The notes: generated by a model not told the origin, from the letters alone. 64,000 nucleotides of DNA from Pelagibacterales bacterium SAG-MED41 (GCA_014653545.1 JACWEJ010000002.1:56925-120924), one strand, 5' to 3'. Positions 23,231 through 34,236 are shown, counted from the first letter of the stretch. Numbers and translations: made by a program.

Positions 23231-24244
23231 AAAGATCTATTTAAACTAAAACTAGTTAAATTTTGTAATATTTTCTTATCTTCATTATCAGGAAAAATTG
23301 CTAAAGCATCATAAGAAACGTTTACAAAATATTCTGCTTTCTTTAAGCTTGCTTCAACCGCTTTATATTTAAATATCAAAGCAAGAGTTTCACTAAAATC
23401 TTCTTCAGTTCTTTTTTCTTTTTTCATTATATCTGTTAAAAATTGTTTTTCTTCCTCACTCCCTTTTTGAAATATTGTTATTAAAGGTAGAGTGACTTTG
23501 CCCTCATAAAAATCTTTACCAATTTCTTTTCCAAAAAATTTTTTCCTTAGCATAATAATCAAGAGCATCATCAGCTATTTGAAATGCTAAACCTAAATTT
23601 CTTCCATAGGACTCTAAAGCTTTTTTTTCTTTTTCGTTACTTCCAGAAATACAAGCTCCAGTTTTTGTTGCAGCAGAAAAAAGTGATGCTGTTTTTAAAT
23701 TTATTATATCAATGTATGTTTCTTCTAAAAGATCGGCTTCACCTTTATGTTGTAGTTGAAGCACCTCCCCTTGAGCAATTTTTGCAGAAGTAGATGATAA
23801 AAGTTGTAATACTTCTAAATCCCCATCTTGAACCATAATTTCGAAACATCTGCTTAAAAGATAATCCCCAACTAATATTGATGATTGATTACCCCAAATT
23901 GAATTTGTAGTTTTGACTCCTCTTCTTAGTGAACTCTCATCAATTACGTCGTCATGTAATAGTGTAGCTGAGTGAATTAGTTCTACGCAAGCTGCAAGAT
24001 TGATATCTCTTTTATCCTCATTATAGCCTGTTAGTTTTGCAGATTCTAAGGTCAATAAAGCTCTCAGCCTTTTTCCACCAGATTTAAGATGATGATCACT
24101 CATCTTTTCAATTAAATCTACTTCACTTTTTAGCTTTTGCTCAATTAACCCCTCCACTTTCTCTAGCTTAGTACCCAAGATGTTTTTAAGCTCTAAGTAG
24201 GCTGAGTTTGCAGATTTTTTTAGTGGTATAACTGATCCCATCAA
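23227..24244 (-). pseudogene. ispB: Polyprenyl (octaprenyl-type) diphosphate synthase, split by a single-nucleotide frameshift
   Basis: N-terminal ORF 23516-24244 ends ..DDALDYYAKEKIFWKRNW*; the second ORF continues the family sequence (KFFGKEIGKDFYEGKVTLPLI..). Removing one base in the A6T6 run restores one frame. Confidence 0.85.
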
Positions 24245-24385
24245 TAGTATTTATAATTGTTTTATTTGATAATAAATTTTTAATTAGTAACTTAAGGACG
24301 CACCTATAATTCAACTGTAAGTAGCGTAATTTAATATTAAAATCTTGTCTATTACTGTTATAAGAGTGAAGAAGTTCATCTAAAT

Positions 24386-25198
24386 ATGTTTTCAATTTTT
24401 AAAAAGAAAAAAATAGTACCGCACGTAAGATTAACCGGAGTAATTGGTTCTGCCGGTCGATTTAATAAAGGCATTGATCTTGCTGGTCAAAGAGAGATTT
24501 TGAAAAAAGCATTTTCTTTAAAAAAAATAACACATGTTGCAGTCTCAATTAATTCTCCAGGTGGATCTCCAGTTCAATCTCATTTAATTTATAGTTACAT
24601 CAGGCAATTAGCTGAAAAAAGCAAGGTAAAAGTAATGATATTTGCCGAAGACGTAGCTGCATCCGGTGGTTATTTAATTTCGTGTGCCGGAGATGAAATT
24701 TACGCAAACTCTAGTTCGATTATTGGATCAATAGGTGTTATCTCGGCCTCATTCGGATTTAAAGATTTAATAAAAAAAATTGGAATAGAACGAAGAGTTT
24801 ACACAGCTGGAAAAAACAAAAGCACTTTAGATCCATTTGTAGATGAAAAAGAGGAAGATATAAAAAGGTTAAAAAGTATTCAATTAGAATTGCACGCTGA
24901 CTTTATTAAAGTAGTGGAAACAAGCAGGGGATCTAAGCTTAAAGATCCAGAAAAAAATAATATTTTTACTGGAGAATTTTGGACTGGTAAAACTGCATTG
25001 AAAATTGGATTAATTGATGGAATTGGAAATTCTGATCAAATTTTAAAAGAGAAATTTGGTGATAAAGTTATCATTAAAAGCTTTGAAAAACCAAAAGGAT
25101 TTATTGCAAGAAAATTATCTTCTTCAATTCAAGATCCCGTTGATAGATTAGCTAATATTATAGAAGAAAAATCGATGTGGCAAAAATTTGGTTTGTAA
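24386..25198 (+). CDS. sppA: Signal peptide peptidase SppA/SohB-type S49 serine protease
   Basis: SINSPGGSPVQS, AEDVAASGGYLISC, SIIGSIGVI. Confidence 0.9.
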   Translation: MFSIFKKKKIVPHVRLTGVIGSAGRFNKGIDLAGQREILKKAFSLKKITHVAVSINSPGGSPVQSHLIYSYIRQLAEKSKVKVMIFAEDVAASGGYLISCAGDEIYANSSSIIGSIGVISASFGFKDLIKKIGIERRVYTAGKNKSTLDPFVDEKEEDIKRLKSIQLELHADFIKVVETSRGSKLKDPEKNNIFTGEFWTGKTALKIGLIDGIGNSDQILKEKFGDKVIIKSFEKPKGFIARKLSSSIQDPVDRLANIIEEKSMWQKFGL

Positions 25199-26095
25199 AT
25201 GCCAGCAAAAAAAAAAGTTAAAACAAAAAAACTTAAAAAATTAAATTTTCTTTCTTTTCAAGACATTATAATGAATTTACAAAAATTCTGGGGTAAAAAT
25301 GGTTGCGTTATTTTACAACCTTACGATATAGAGGTTGGAGCGGGAACTTTTCACCCAGCGACGACATTAAGATCACTTGGCCCTAAACCTTGGAAAGCAG
25401 CGTATGTACAACCTTCAAGACGACCCACAGATGGAAGATACGGGGAAAATCCTAATCGTTTACAGCACTACTATCAGTATCAAGTCATCATCAAACCATC
25501 TCCAAAAAATATTAAACAGCTTTACTTAAAAAGTTTAGCAACCATTGGTATAGATGTAAAAAATCATGATATCCGATTTGTTGAGGATGATTGGGAAAGT
25601 CCGACTCTGGGGGCAGCTGGTTTAGGCTGGGAAGTTTGGTGTGATGGAATGGAGATAACACAATTTACTTATTTCCAACAGATGACAGGAATGGAATGTA
25701 AACCTGTACCAGTAGAGATAACATATGGCCTTGAAAGATTGTGTATGTTCGTCCAAGGTAAAAATAATGTATTTGATTTGGATTGGAATAATGAGGGTGT
25801 AAAATATAAAGAGGTTTTCTTTCAAGCTGAAAAAGAGTTTTCAGCTTATAACTTTGAATTTGCAAATACTGATACTTTGTTAAAAAATTTTGATAGTACA
25901 GAGAATGAATGCAAGTCTTTGCTTGAAAAAAAACTTTCTCTTCCAGCTTACGACCAATGTTTAAAAGCAAGCCATATCTTTAATTTGTTAGATGCCCGAG
26001 GTGTTATCGGAGTAGCGGAAAGAACTGGTTATATAACTAGAATTAGAGAACTTGCTAAAGGTTGTGGCTCGTTGTGGCTAAGCTCACAAAATTAG
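25199..26095 (+). CDS. glyQ: Glycyl-tRNA synthetase alpha subunit
   Basis: [23 protein letters not shown]. Confidence 0.98.
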   Translation: MPAKKKVKTKKLKKLNFLSFQDIIMNLQKFWGKNGCVILQPYDIEVGAGTFHPATTLRSLGPKPWKAAYVQPSRRPTDGRYGENPNRLQHYYQYQVIIKPSPKNIKQLYLKSLATIGIDVKNHDIRFVEDDWESPTLGAAGLGWEVWCDGMEITQFTYFQQMTGMECKPVPVEITYGLERLCMFVQGKNNVFDLDWNNEGVKYKEVFFQAEKEFSAYNFEFANTDTLLKNFDSTENECKSLLEKKLSLPAYDQCLKASHIFNLLDARGVIGVAERTGYITRIRELAKGCGSLWLSSQN

Positions 26096-26098
26096 ATT

Positions 26099-28153
26099 AT
26101 GGTAGAACTTTTATTGGAACTTTATAGCGAGGAAATTCCTCCCCAACTGCAAATAGAAGCAAGATCTCAACTAAAACAGTTTATAGAAAACTCTTTCAAA
26201 GAAAATCATCTAAAATATAAAGATTTAACGGCCTATTCCTCACCTACTAGACTAACTCTTTATGTAAAAAATCTGAGTGAAAAAATTAAAATTGACGCAA
26301 AAGAGATCAAAGGACCCAAGGTAGGTTCTCCTGATCAAGTTTTACAAGGTTTTATAAAATCAAAGAGTATTTCAGAAAAAGATTTAATTGAAAAAGAAAC
26401 CGAAAAAGGAAAATTTTTTTTTATTAAGACGCAACCTCAAGTAATTTTAACTGAAGAATTATTAAAAAAAATTGTTCCAAAGGCAATTGGATCTATTAAC
26501 TGGAAAAGATCAATGAGATGGTCTGATTATAATCTAATGTGGGGAAGACCCTTAAGATCTATATTTGCAAGGTTTAACAACAATAAACTTTTGTTTAAAT
26601 TCGACCATTTAGAAACAAATGACGAAGTTATTATTGAGCAAGACTTAATCGTAAAAACTAAAAAAATTAAAAACTTTGCAGAATATTTAGCCTTTTTAAA
26701 AAGTCACGAAATCATTGTTGATCATGAAGAAAGAAAGAAAATTATTCTCAAAAAAATTAATTCTGTAGCTAAATCCAAACAATATAAAGAGCACTTAAAT
26801 CCAAAGCTTTTAGAAGAGGTTGTTAATATTGTAGAAGATCCAAATTTACTTCTTGTAAATTTTAATAAAGAATATTTAAAGATACCTCAAGAAATTATTA
26901 TTTCAACTTTAGAAAAAAATCAAAGATATTTCCCAATTTTTGATAGCAGAGATCGATTAACGAATTATTTTTTTGTAATAGCAAATAAAAAAGATGAAAA
27001 AAAGCTTATTACAGTGGGAAATAAAAGAGTTGTTGAAGCAAGATTAGCTGATGCTAAATTTTTTTGGGACAAAGATAGATCTAAAAATTTAATTAAACAA
27101 ATTGGAAATTTAAAATCTATCACCTTCTATGAAAAACTTGGAACTATATATGACAAAACACAACGATTAAGACAGTTAGCTGGATTACTATCAGATGATT
27201 TAAATATTAATAAAGAAAAAGTTCAAATCGCAGCATCTATATCTAAATCTGATTTATGTTCTGATTTGGTTGGAGAATATCCCGAACTTCAAGGTGTAAT
27301 GGGAAAATATTTTGCTATAGCACAAGGATTTGATGAAGATGTTGCTAATTCAGTTAGTGATCATTATCTACCTACTGGATTAACTTCAGCTTTACCCAAG
27401 AAACCTTTCAGCTATTCAATCTCTATTGTAGATAAAATTGATACGCTCGTTGGATTTTTTGTTATAGATGAAAAGCCAACTAGCTCGAAAGATCCATTCG
27501 CATTAAGAAGAGCCGCGATTGGATTACTCAGAGTTATAATTGAAAATAAATTATCATTTAAACTTAGAGATTTAATCAACTACGCTATAAGACTTTATGA
27601 CGAGCAAGGTGTTGAGATAAAAAATAAAAAAACTGAACACGAGGTTCTAGATTTTATTAAAGAAAGAATGCGAAATGTTTTAAAATTAAAAAATACTAAG
27701 GCAGATATTATAGAGGCTTCAGTTAGTTCACACGCAGGAGACAATTTTTTAGATTTATATTCAAAAACAATTTTAATGAATAAATATAAACATAAAGGAA
27801 TTGGTCTTAATGCTATTAGTTCTTACAAAAGAGCAGCAAACATTTTAGAAAAAGCTGACAAAGGAATCACGGGAAGACCCGACGCTGTATTATTTAGAAA
27901 AGATGAAGAAAAAATACTTCATGAAAAAATTAACGAGATTCGAAAAGCTTTTACGGTAAAAGATGATAATAAAGACTACGAAAGCTTGTTGATAAAGCTT
28001 TCTGACACTAAGGAGTCTACAGATAATTTTTTTGACAATGTGGTTGTAAATGATGAAAATAAAGATATTAAAAATAATCGCTTAGAATTGCTAAAAATGT
28101 TTTGTAATACTTTTGATAATTTTATCGATTTTTCAAAATTAGAGGGATTATAA
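26099..28153 (+). CDS. glyS: Glycyl-tRNA synthetase beta subunit
   Basis: LLELYSEEIPPQ start; directly follows glyQ. Confidence 0.97.
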   Translation: MVELLLELYSEEIPPQLQIEARSQLKQFIENSFKENHLKYKDLTAYSSPTRLTLYVKNLSEKIKIDAKEIKGPKVGSPDQVLQGFIKSKSISEKDLIEKETEKGKFFFIKTQPQVILTEELLKKIVPKAIGSINWKRSMRWSDYNLMWGRPLRSIFARFNNNKLLFKFDHLETNDEVIIEQDLIVKTKKIKNFAEYLAFLKSHEIIVDHEERKKIILKKINSVAKSKQYKEHLNPKLLEEVVNIVEDPNLLLVNFNKEYLKIPQEIIISTLEKNQRYFPIFDSRDRLTNYFFVIANKKDEKKLITVGNKRVVEARLADAKFFWDKDRSKNLIKQIGNLKSITFYEKLGTIYDKTQRLRQLAGLLSDDLNINKEKVQIAASISKSDLCSDLVGEYPELQGVMGKYFAIAQGFDEDVANSVSDHYLPTGLTSALPKKPFSYSISIVDKIDTLVGFFVIDEKPTSSKDPFALRRAAIGLLRVIIENKLSFKLRDLINYAIRLYDEQGVEIKNKKTEHEVLDFIKERMRNVLKLKNTKADIIEASVSSHAGDNFLDLYSKTILMNKYKHKGIGLNAISSYKRAANILEKADKGITGRPDAVLFRKDEEKILHEKINEIRKAFTVKDDNKDYESLLIKLSDTKESTDNFFDNVVVNDENKDIKNNRLELLKMFCNTFDNFIDFSKLEGL

Positions 28154-30813
28154 TGGCAAAAGTCGTATTTAGTTTTGATGATAAATCTGCAAAAAAACTT
28201 AAGAATAAAAAAAATATTCTAGGTGGAAAAGGAGCTAATCTTGGTGAGATGGGTAGTCTAGGTTTACCAGTGCCTCCTGGATTTACTATTACAACTGATG
28301 TATGTGATCTTTTTTATAAAAACAAAAAAAAACTTCCTAAAAAAGTAATTAAAAATATTGAGTCTGAATTAAGAAATATTGAAAAGAAAACTAAAAAGAA
28401 ATTTGGCGATCTTAAAAACCCTTTATTAGTATCAGTAAGATCAGGTGCAAGGATCTCAATGCCTGGAATGATGGATACTATTTTGAATTTAGGTCTAAAT
28501 GATAAAACGGTCGAAGCTTTAAAAAGAAAGACAACTAACGGTAGATTTGCAAAAGACAGTTACAGAAGATTTATTCAGATGTATAGCAATGTGGTTCTTA
28601 ATGTTGAGGGTTACTTGTTTGAGGAGTTAATAGATAATTATAAGTTAACCAAAGGCGTCCTACTAGATACGGACCTAGATGAAAGCGATTGGGATGGATT
28701 AATTACAAATTTTAAAGAACTAGTAAAGAAAGAAAAAAAAATTAATTTTCCACAAGATGTAAAAGAGCAATTACTTGGGGCAATTAATGCGGTATTTTTA
28801 TCTTGGGATAGTCAAAGAGCTAAAACTTATAGAAAATTAAATCAAATTCCAGACCACTGGGGCACAGCAGTTAATATACAAGCAATGGTATTTGGGAATA
28901 TGGGCAATGATTGTTCGACTGGAGTTGCCTTTACGAGAAATCCTTCAACAGGGGAAAATTCTTTTTTTGGAGAATATTTAATTAATGCACAAGGAGAAGA
29001 TGTTGTGGCTGGAACAAGAACACCTCAATACATTACAAAAAAAGCTAAACAAGATGCGGGCTCAAATGATCCATCAATGGAAGAGGCTATGCCTAAGGTT
29101 TATAAAGAGTTGGCAAAAGTATTTCTTAAATTAGAAAAACATTACAAAGACATGCAAGACATTGAATTTACAGTCGAGAGTAATAAGCTATGGATGTTAC
29201 AAACGAGATCAGGAAAAAGAACTGCAAAAGCCGCAATAAAAATTGCAGTAGATATGGTAAAAGAAAAATTGATATCTAAAAAAGAAGCAATCCAAAGAAT
29301 AGATCCCAATACTTTAGATACTTTATTACATCCTACTTTGGATGATAAAGTTAAAAAAGAAGTGATTGCATCAGGGTTACCAGCATCACCAGGAGCGGCG
29401 AGTGGTAAAGTTGTTTTTACTGCTGATGAAGCAGAAAAACTAAATGGTATGATGCAAGATACGATATTGGTTAGGTTAGAAACTTCACCAGAAGATATTC
29501 ATGGCATGCATGCTGCAAAAGGAATTTTGACGGCAAGAGGCGGTATGACAAGTCATGCAGCTGTTGTTGCAAGAGGAATGGGAAGGCCGTGCGTATCTGG
29601 TTCAAGTGAAATCACAATTGACTATGAACTAAAACAATTTAAAGCAGGTGACGAGATAATTAAAGAAGGTGATGTCATTACTATCGATGGTGGTAGTGGA
29701 AAAGTAATGAAAGGTTTAGTTCCAACAGTTCAGCCAGAAATTTCAGGTTATTTTTCTACAATTATGAAATGGGCCGATGAATTTAGAAAACTTAAAGTTA
29801 GAACGAATGCTGAAACTGAGGCTGATAGTAAAACCGCTCGAGAATTTGGGGCAGAAGGGATTGGTTTATGTCGAACAGAGCATATGTTTTTTGATGAAGA
29901 AAGAATTTTATCAGTTAGACAAATGATTTTATCAAAATCAAGAGAAGATAGAGATAGCGCTTTAGAAAAGCTTTTACCTCACCAAAAAGAAGATTTTAAA
30001 AAAATTTTTAAAGTAATGTCAGGTTTGCCTGTGACAGTAAGATTACTAGATCCACCGCTTCATGAATTTTTACCTAAAGCAGAAAAAGATATTGAAGAAG
30101 TTGCAAGATCTTTAAATTTATCAGCTAAAGAGGTTAAAGATAGAATTGCTGAACTACACGAAGAAAATCCTATGCTTGGTCATAGAGGTTGTAGACTTGG
30201 TATTTCTTTTCCAGAAATTTATGAGATGCAATGTAAAGCAATCTTTGAGGCAATAGTTGAATTAAATAAATCAAAAGTTAAATCTGCTTTTGTTGAGATT
30301 ATGATACCTCTAGTTTCAACTGATACAGAGCTAAAGATTTTAAGAAAATTAGTAAAAAAGGTTGGTAAAGAAATAGAAAAAGAAAATAAAACAAAATTAG
30401 ATTACATGGTGGGCACAATGATAGAATTGCCACGTGCTGCTTTACAGGCTAAATCTATTTCTAAATATGCAGATTTTTTTAGTTTCGGAACTAATGATTT
30501 AACTCAAACTACTTTAGGAATAAGTCGAGACGATTCTGGTAAATTTTTAAATGATTATATTGATAATAAAATATTTGATGAAGACCCTTTTGTAAGCATT
30601 GATCAAAGTGGAGTAGGTGAATTAGTAGAAATTGCATCTTCTAGAGGAAGAAAAGCAAATAAAAAAATTAAGCTAGGTATTTGCGGTGAGCATGGAGGTG
30701 ATCCAAAGAGTATTGAATTTTGTTCAAGAACTGGATTAAACTATGTTTCTTGCTCTCCTTTTAGAGTTCCAGTTGCAAGATTAGCTGCTGCACAAGCTGA
30801 ACTATCTAAATGA
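28153..30813 (+). CDS. ppdK: Pyruvate, phosphate dikinase
   Basis: LGGKGANLGEM, TARGGMTSHAAVVARGMG, SFGTNDLTQT. Confidence 0.98.
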   Translation: MAKVVFSFDDKSAKKLKNKKNILGGKGANLGEMGSLGLPVPPGFTITTDVCDLFYKNKKKLPKKVIKNIESELRNIEKKTKKKFGDLKNPLLVSVRSGARISMPGMMDTILNLGLNDKTVEALKRKTTNGRFAKDSYRRFIQMYSNVVLNVEGYLFEELIDNYKLTKGVLLDTDLDESDWDGLITNFKELVKKEKKINFPQDVKEQLLGAINAVFLSWDSQRAKTYRKLNQIPDHWGTAVNIQAMVFGNMGNDCSTGVAFTRNPSTGENSFFGEYLINAQGEDVVAGTRTPQYITKKAKQDAGSNDPSMEEAMPKVYKELAKVFLKLEKHYKDMQDIEFTVESNKLWMLQTRSGKRTAKAAIKIAVDMVKEKLISKKEAIQRIDPNTLDTLLHPTLDDKVKKEVIASGLPASPGAASGKVVFTADEAEKLNGMMQDTILVRLETSPEDIHGMHAAKGILTARGGMTSHAAVVARGMGRPCVSGSSEITIDYELKQFKAGDEIIKEGDVITIDGGSGKVMKGLVPTVQPEISGYFSTIMKWADEFRKLKVRTNAETEADSKTAREFGAEGIGLCRTEHMFFDEERILSVRQMILSKSREDRDSALEKLLPHQKEDFKKIFKVMSGLPVTVRLLDPPLHEFLPKAEKDIEEVARSLNLSAKEVKDRIAELHEENPMLGHRGCRLGISFPEIYEMQCKAIFEAIVELNKSKVKSAFVEIMIPLVSTDTELKILRKLVKKVGKEIEKENKTKLDYMVGTMIELPRAALQAKSISKYADFFSFGTNDLTQTTLGISRDDSGKFLNDYIDNKIFDEDPFVSIDQSGVGELVEIASSRGRKANKKIKLGICGEHGGDPKSIEFCSRTGLNYVSCSPFRVPVARLAAAQAELSK

Positions 30814-31647
30814 CAAACTCGTATCAAAAGCGTTAGAGCTATGAGTAATTGATCCGACAGATATTCTTTGAACCCCTGTATTAGATATTTTTCCAACATT
30901 TTTTAAAATAACGTTGCCAGAATATTCAGTTTCATATTTTTTTTTACAAAGTTTAAGACATTTTCTTAATTGTTTAATACTCATATTATCGAATAAAATT
31001 CTTTTAAATTTAAGTCCTAGAACCTGATTTAACTGTTTTATATTTTCAACCTCTACAGTTACAATTTTTTTGGTCTTAATAGTTTTTTTTACAAAGTTTT
31101 TTAAACTTTCCTCAACGTTTATGTGGTTATCTTTTATTAAAATTTCATCACTTAAATTGTATCTATGATTGTGACCTCCGCCTATTTTGACTGCATATTT
31201 TTCTAATAGTCTCAAATTAGGAGTAGTTTTTCTCGTACAACAAATTTTAGTTTTTTTACTAACTTTTTGAACAAATAAGTTAGTTAGAGTGGATATACCT
31301 GATGCGTGATTTAAAAAATTTAATGCAGTTCTTTCAGCAATTAATATTGTTTTAGTTTTTGCTTTTATTTCTGCGATAACTTTATTTTTTTTAACTTTGG
31401 AGCCGTCTTTAACTTTCCTTACAAAAACTGTTTCTTTACCTACGAGCTTAAAAGCAGTTTTGCAAAAATCTAATCCAGAAATCACACCATTTTGTTTTGC
31501 CATGATTTGAGCTTTGGCCTTTTTATTTTTAAATTTTATTAGTTTTGTTGTGATATCGCCCCTAGGTTTAAGGTCCTCGTCCAAGGCTTTCTTTACTAAA
31601 GATTTAATATAAGATTGATTTAATTTTTGCACTGACCTAACGACCAA
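30802..31647 (-). CDS. nadC: Quinolinate phosphoribosyltransferase
   Basis: RTALNFLNHASGISTLT, CTRKTTPNLR..EKYAVKIGGGHNHRY. Confidence 0.96.
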   Translation of the reverse strand: MVVRSVQKLNQSYIKSLVKKALDEDLKPRGDITTKLIKFKNKKAKAQIMAKQNGVISGLDFCKTAFKLVGKETVFVRKVKDGSKVKKNKVIAEIKAKTKTILIAERTALNFLNHASGISTLTNLFVQKVSKKTKICCTRKTTPNLRLLEKYAVKIGGGHNHRYNLSDEILIKDNHINVEESLKNFVKKTIKTKKIVTVEVENIKQLNQVLGLKFKRILFDNMSIKQLRKCLKLCKKKYETEYSGNVILKNVGKISNTGVQRISVGSITHSSNAFDTSLSFR

Positions 31648-32626
31648 TTTCGGTCATTCTTATTACTGATTTTCTTGCAGCCTCAATAATTTTATTATCT
31701 AAAATAATTTCATTCGTATCATTTTCTAAACAATCTAAGATTTTTTTTAAATTAATTTTTTTCATATAAGGGCATAAATTACATGGTTTGATAAATGAAA
31801 CATTTGGGTTATCTGCTTCTACATTGTCGCTCATTGAACACTCAGTAACTAACATAACTTTTTTAGGCTGATTTTCTTTTACATATTTAACCATACCCGA
31901 AGTTGAACCTGCAAAGTCTGAAGCTTCTATTACATCTGGCGGGCACTCTGGATGAGCAATAACTTTAATGCCTGGATTTTGATTTTTAATATCTTCAATT
32001 TCTTTTCCAGTAAATTGTTCATGAACGATACAAGTTCCCTTCCAAGAAATTATTTTTACTTTTGTATTTTTAGCAACGTAGTCAGCTAAATATTGATCTG
32101 GCAAGAAAATAACCTTATCTACATTTAAAGACTCAACAACTTTAACTGCATTTGCAGATGTGCAACAAACATCTGTCTCTGCCTTAACATCGGCAGATGT
32201 ATTTACGTAAGATACAACTGGAACTCCAGGATATTTTTCTTTTAATAATCTTACATCTTTTCCAGTAATAGAACTTGCAAGAGAGCAACCAGCTTGCATA
32301 TCAGGTAAAAATACTTTTTTAGTTGGGTTCATCAGTTTTGCTGTTTCTGCCATGAAATGAACCCCGCACATAATAATTTTATCAGCAGATGTTTTAGCTG
32401 CCTCTACGGCTAAAGCCAAAGAGTCTGCTGCGATGTCTGCTACACCGTGGTAAATTTCTGGTGTTTGATAATTATGGGCAAGAATAATTGCATTTTTTTC
32501 TTTTTTTAATTTATTAATCTTCTCTATGAGTGGGACATGAATTTTCCACTCAGTTTCAGGAATGAATTTAGATATTTTTTTATAAATATCTTGTGAATTC
32601 GTTAAATTCTGTTGTTGTGCAGACAT
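31637..32626 (-). CDS. nadA: Quinolinate synthase
   Basis: AHNYQTPEIYHGVADIAADSLAL; conserved Cys residues. Confidence 0.96.
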   Translation of the reverse strand: MSAQQQNLTNSQDIYKKISKFIPETEWKIHVPLIEKINKLKKEKNAIILAHNYQTPEIYHGVADIAADSLALAVEAAKTSADKIIMCGVHFMAETAKLMNPTKKVFLPDMQAGCSLASSITGKDVRLLKEKYPGVPVVSYVNTSADVKAETDVCCTSANAVKVVESLNVDKVIFLPDQYLADYVAKNTKVKIISWKGTCIVHEQFTGKEIEDIKNQNPGIKVIAHPECPPDVIEASDFAGSTSGMVKYVKENQPKKVMLVTECSMSDNVEADNPNVSFIKPCNLCPYMKKINLKKILDCLENDTNEIILDNKIIEAARKSVIRMTEIGR

Positions 32627-32687
32627 ACTAACTCCAATTTACCAACTTGTGGTTAAATTGTCATTCCTTTATTGTCGCATAATTATT

Positions 32688-32771
32688 GCGGTCGTGCTGA
32701 AATTGGTAGACAGGCACGCTTGAGGGGCGTGTGGGTTTCCCGTGAGAGTTCGAGTCTCTCCGACCGCACCA
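32688..32771 (+). tRNA. tRNA-Leu (anticodon GAG), CCA encoded
   Basis: Acceptor GCGGTCG/CGACCGC, anticodon arm CACGC-TTGAGGG-GCGTG, variable arm, T loop TTCGAGT. Confidence 0.95.
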
Positions 32772-32839
32772 TTACTTAGGTATTTTTTACATAATCTCTA
32801 TATTTTGGACTTCACTGATAAAAAGTATTAACTAGTTTT

Positions 32840-33622
32840 ATGTCTCAACTCACAAGAAAAGAAATAGATTTATTTTCTAAAAAAATATTAGAAGATTATG
32901 ATGCAAATAATCCAAGCACAATTTTTAAAGATAAGATGAAAATTAATAACTCGGATGCTTTAATAATTCAGTCAACAGTTACTAAATTGAGAGAAAAAAG
33001 AGGTGAAGAGGTCATAGGATTTAAAATAGGATGTGTATTAAAAGAAACTCAAAAAAAAATGGGTTTTACCCAACCAGCTTGGGGTAATCTTTGGAAAAAA
33101 GAACTTTATCAAAATGGAGTTGTGTTAAATAAAAAAAATTATTCAAACCCAGCAATGGAAGCGGAATTTGGAATTACATTAAATCGAAATATAGATCCTA
33201 AATTAGTAACTCCAGAATTTATATTTAAATCAATTGAATCTATATATCCTCTAATAGAAATTCATAACCTTGTATTTCACGGAGAGGCTCCTCATGGTTC
33301 TGAGCTTTTGGCAAATAATGCAATTCATGCCGGTATTGTTTTGGGCCCAGAAAATAAATTACCTAAAAGTGATCAAGTAACAGATTTAAAATTACTTTAT
33401 GATAAAAAAATAGTTGATGCATGGGAGAATAAGATATGGCCCAAAGATATTTTATCTGAAATAGAATGGTTAGTAAAAGAACAATCTAAAATTAATAATA
33501 TATTAAAAAAAGGTAATTTAATTTTGACAGGAGCATATGGATTTCCTGTTCCAATAAATGAAAAAAAATTAATTGAAGTTACCTCATCTGCATTTGGTAA
33601 CGTACAAGCAAATTTTATTTAA
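32840..33622 (+). CDS. 2-keto-4-pentenoate hydratase / fumarylacetoacetase-like hydratase
   Basis: GFKIGCVLKETQKKMG, MEAEFGITL, LANNAIHAGIVLG. Confidence 0.8.
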   Translation: MSQLTRKEIDLFSKKILEDYDANNPSTIFKDKMKINNSDALIIQSTVTKLREKRGEEVIGFKIGCVLKETQKKMGFTQPAWGNLWKKELYQNGVVLNKKNYSNPAMEAEFGITLNRNIDPKLVTPEFIFKSIESIYPLIEIHNLVFHGEAPHGSELLANNAIHAGIVLGPENKLPKSDQVTDLKLLYDKKIVDAWENKIWPKDILSEIEWLVKEQSKINNILKKGNLILTGAYGFPVPINEKKLIEVTSSAFGNVQANFI

Positions 33623-33686
33623 AATACCAGGTAATAGGTGTTTATTCTGATTTGACTTAAGTCTTTAAATAAACTCTAATAGTTTT

Positions 33687-34115
33687 ATGCCTGGTAAACT
33701 TGTAAGCAGGATGTCAGAAAGAGAGTGTCATACTCTTAGTGAAACAGATACAATTAAAATAGCTAGCCAAGTTCTAAGTGAAAAAAAAATAGGTTGCATG
33801 CCTGTTCTTGACAAAAATAAAAATGTAATTGGTATTATATCTGAGAGAGATCTTTCTCAATTTATTTATAAAGAGCGATTTAATCTAAGCATCTCAATCT
33901 CTCAAATTATGTCAAAAAATCTTGTAACTTGTGATTTGAATACATCAGTTACAGAATTGATGGATGAAATGACAGAAAAAAAGATTAGACATATCTTAAT
34001 AATGGAAGATAAAAAACTATTAGGCATTGTATCAATAGGAGATGTAGTGAATCATCTAATAGCTAAAATTAAAGAAGAGAATAAAAATTTGAAAGATTAC
34101 ATAAATAGTTACTAA
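33687..34115 (+). CDS. Stand-alone CBS-domain pair protein
   Basis: Two CBS repeats (GCMPVLDKNKNVIGIISERDL; RHILIMEDKKLLGIVSIGDVV). Confidence 0.92.
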   Translation: MPGKLVSRMSERECHTLSETDTIKIASQVLSEKKIGCMPVLDKNKNVIGIISERDLSQFIYKERFNLSISISQIMSKNLVTCDLNTSVTELMDEMTEKKIRHILIMEDKKLLGIVSIGDVVNHLIAKIKEENKNLKDYINSY

Positions 34116-34116
34116 A

Positions 34117-34236
34117 ATGATTGAATACTTAAAAAAAAATAAAAGAATTTTACTTATAATTTTAGTGATAGCTTTTATTGAATTAAGTGGCCACGGAATC
34201 CTAGCGTCATTATCAAGATTGATGAGAACACTTTAA
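34117..34236 (+). CDS. 39-aa single-TM small protein (MIEYLKKNKRILLIILVIAFIELSGHGILASLSRLMRTL)
   Basis: Intact ATG-to-TAA frame directly after the CBS gene, not in the ORF track; stop shared with the convergent ygfZ. Confidence 0.45.
   Translation: MIEYLKKNKRILLIILVIAFIELSGHGILASLSRLMRTL

Noticed and set aside
24186-24395. 69-aa minus-strand ORF upstream of the polyprenyl synthase
   Set aside because: Overlaps the 5' end of the synthase in another frame and the divergent promoter; no recognisable domain.
33687-34115. CBS protein as the displaced regulatory domain of GuaB
   Set aside because: Attractive, but stand-alone CBS pairs are common and nothing in the sequence links it to GuaB; kept only as a speculative note.
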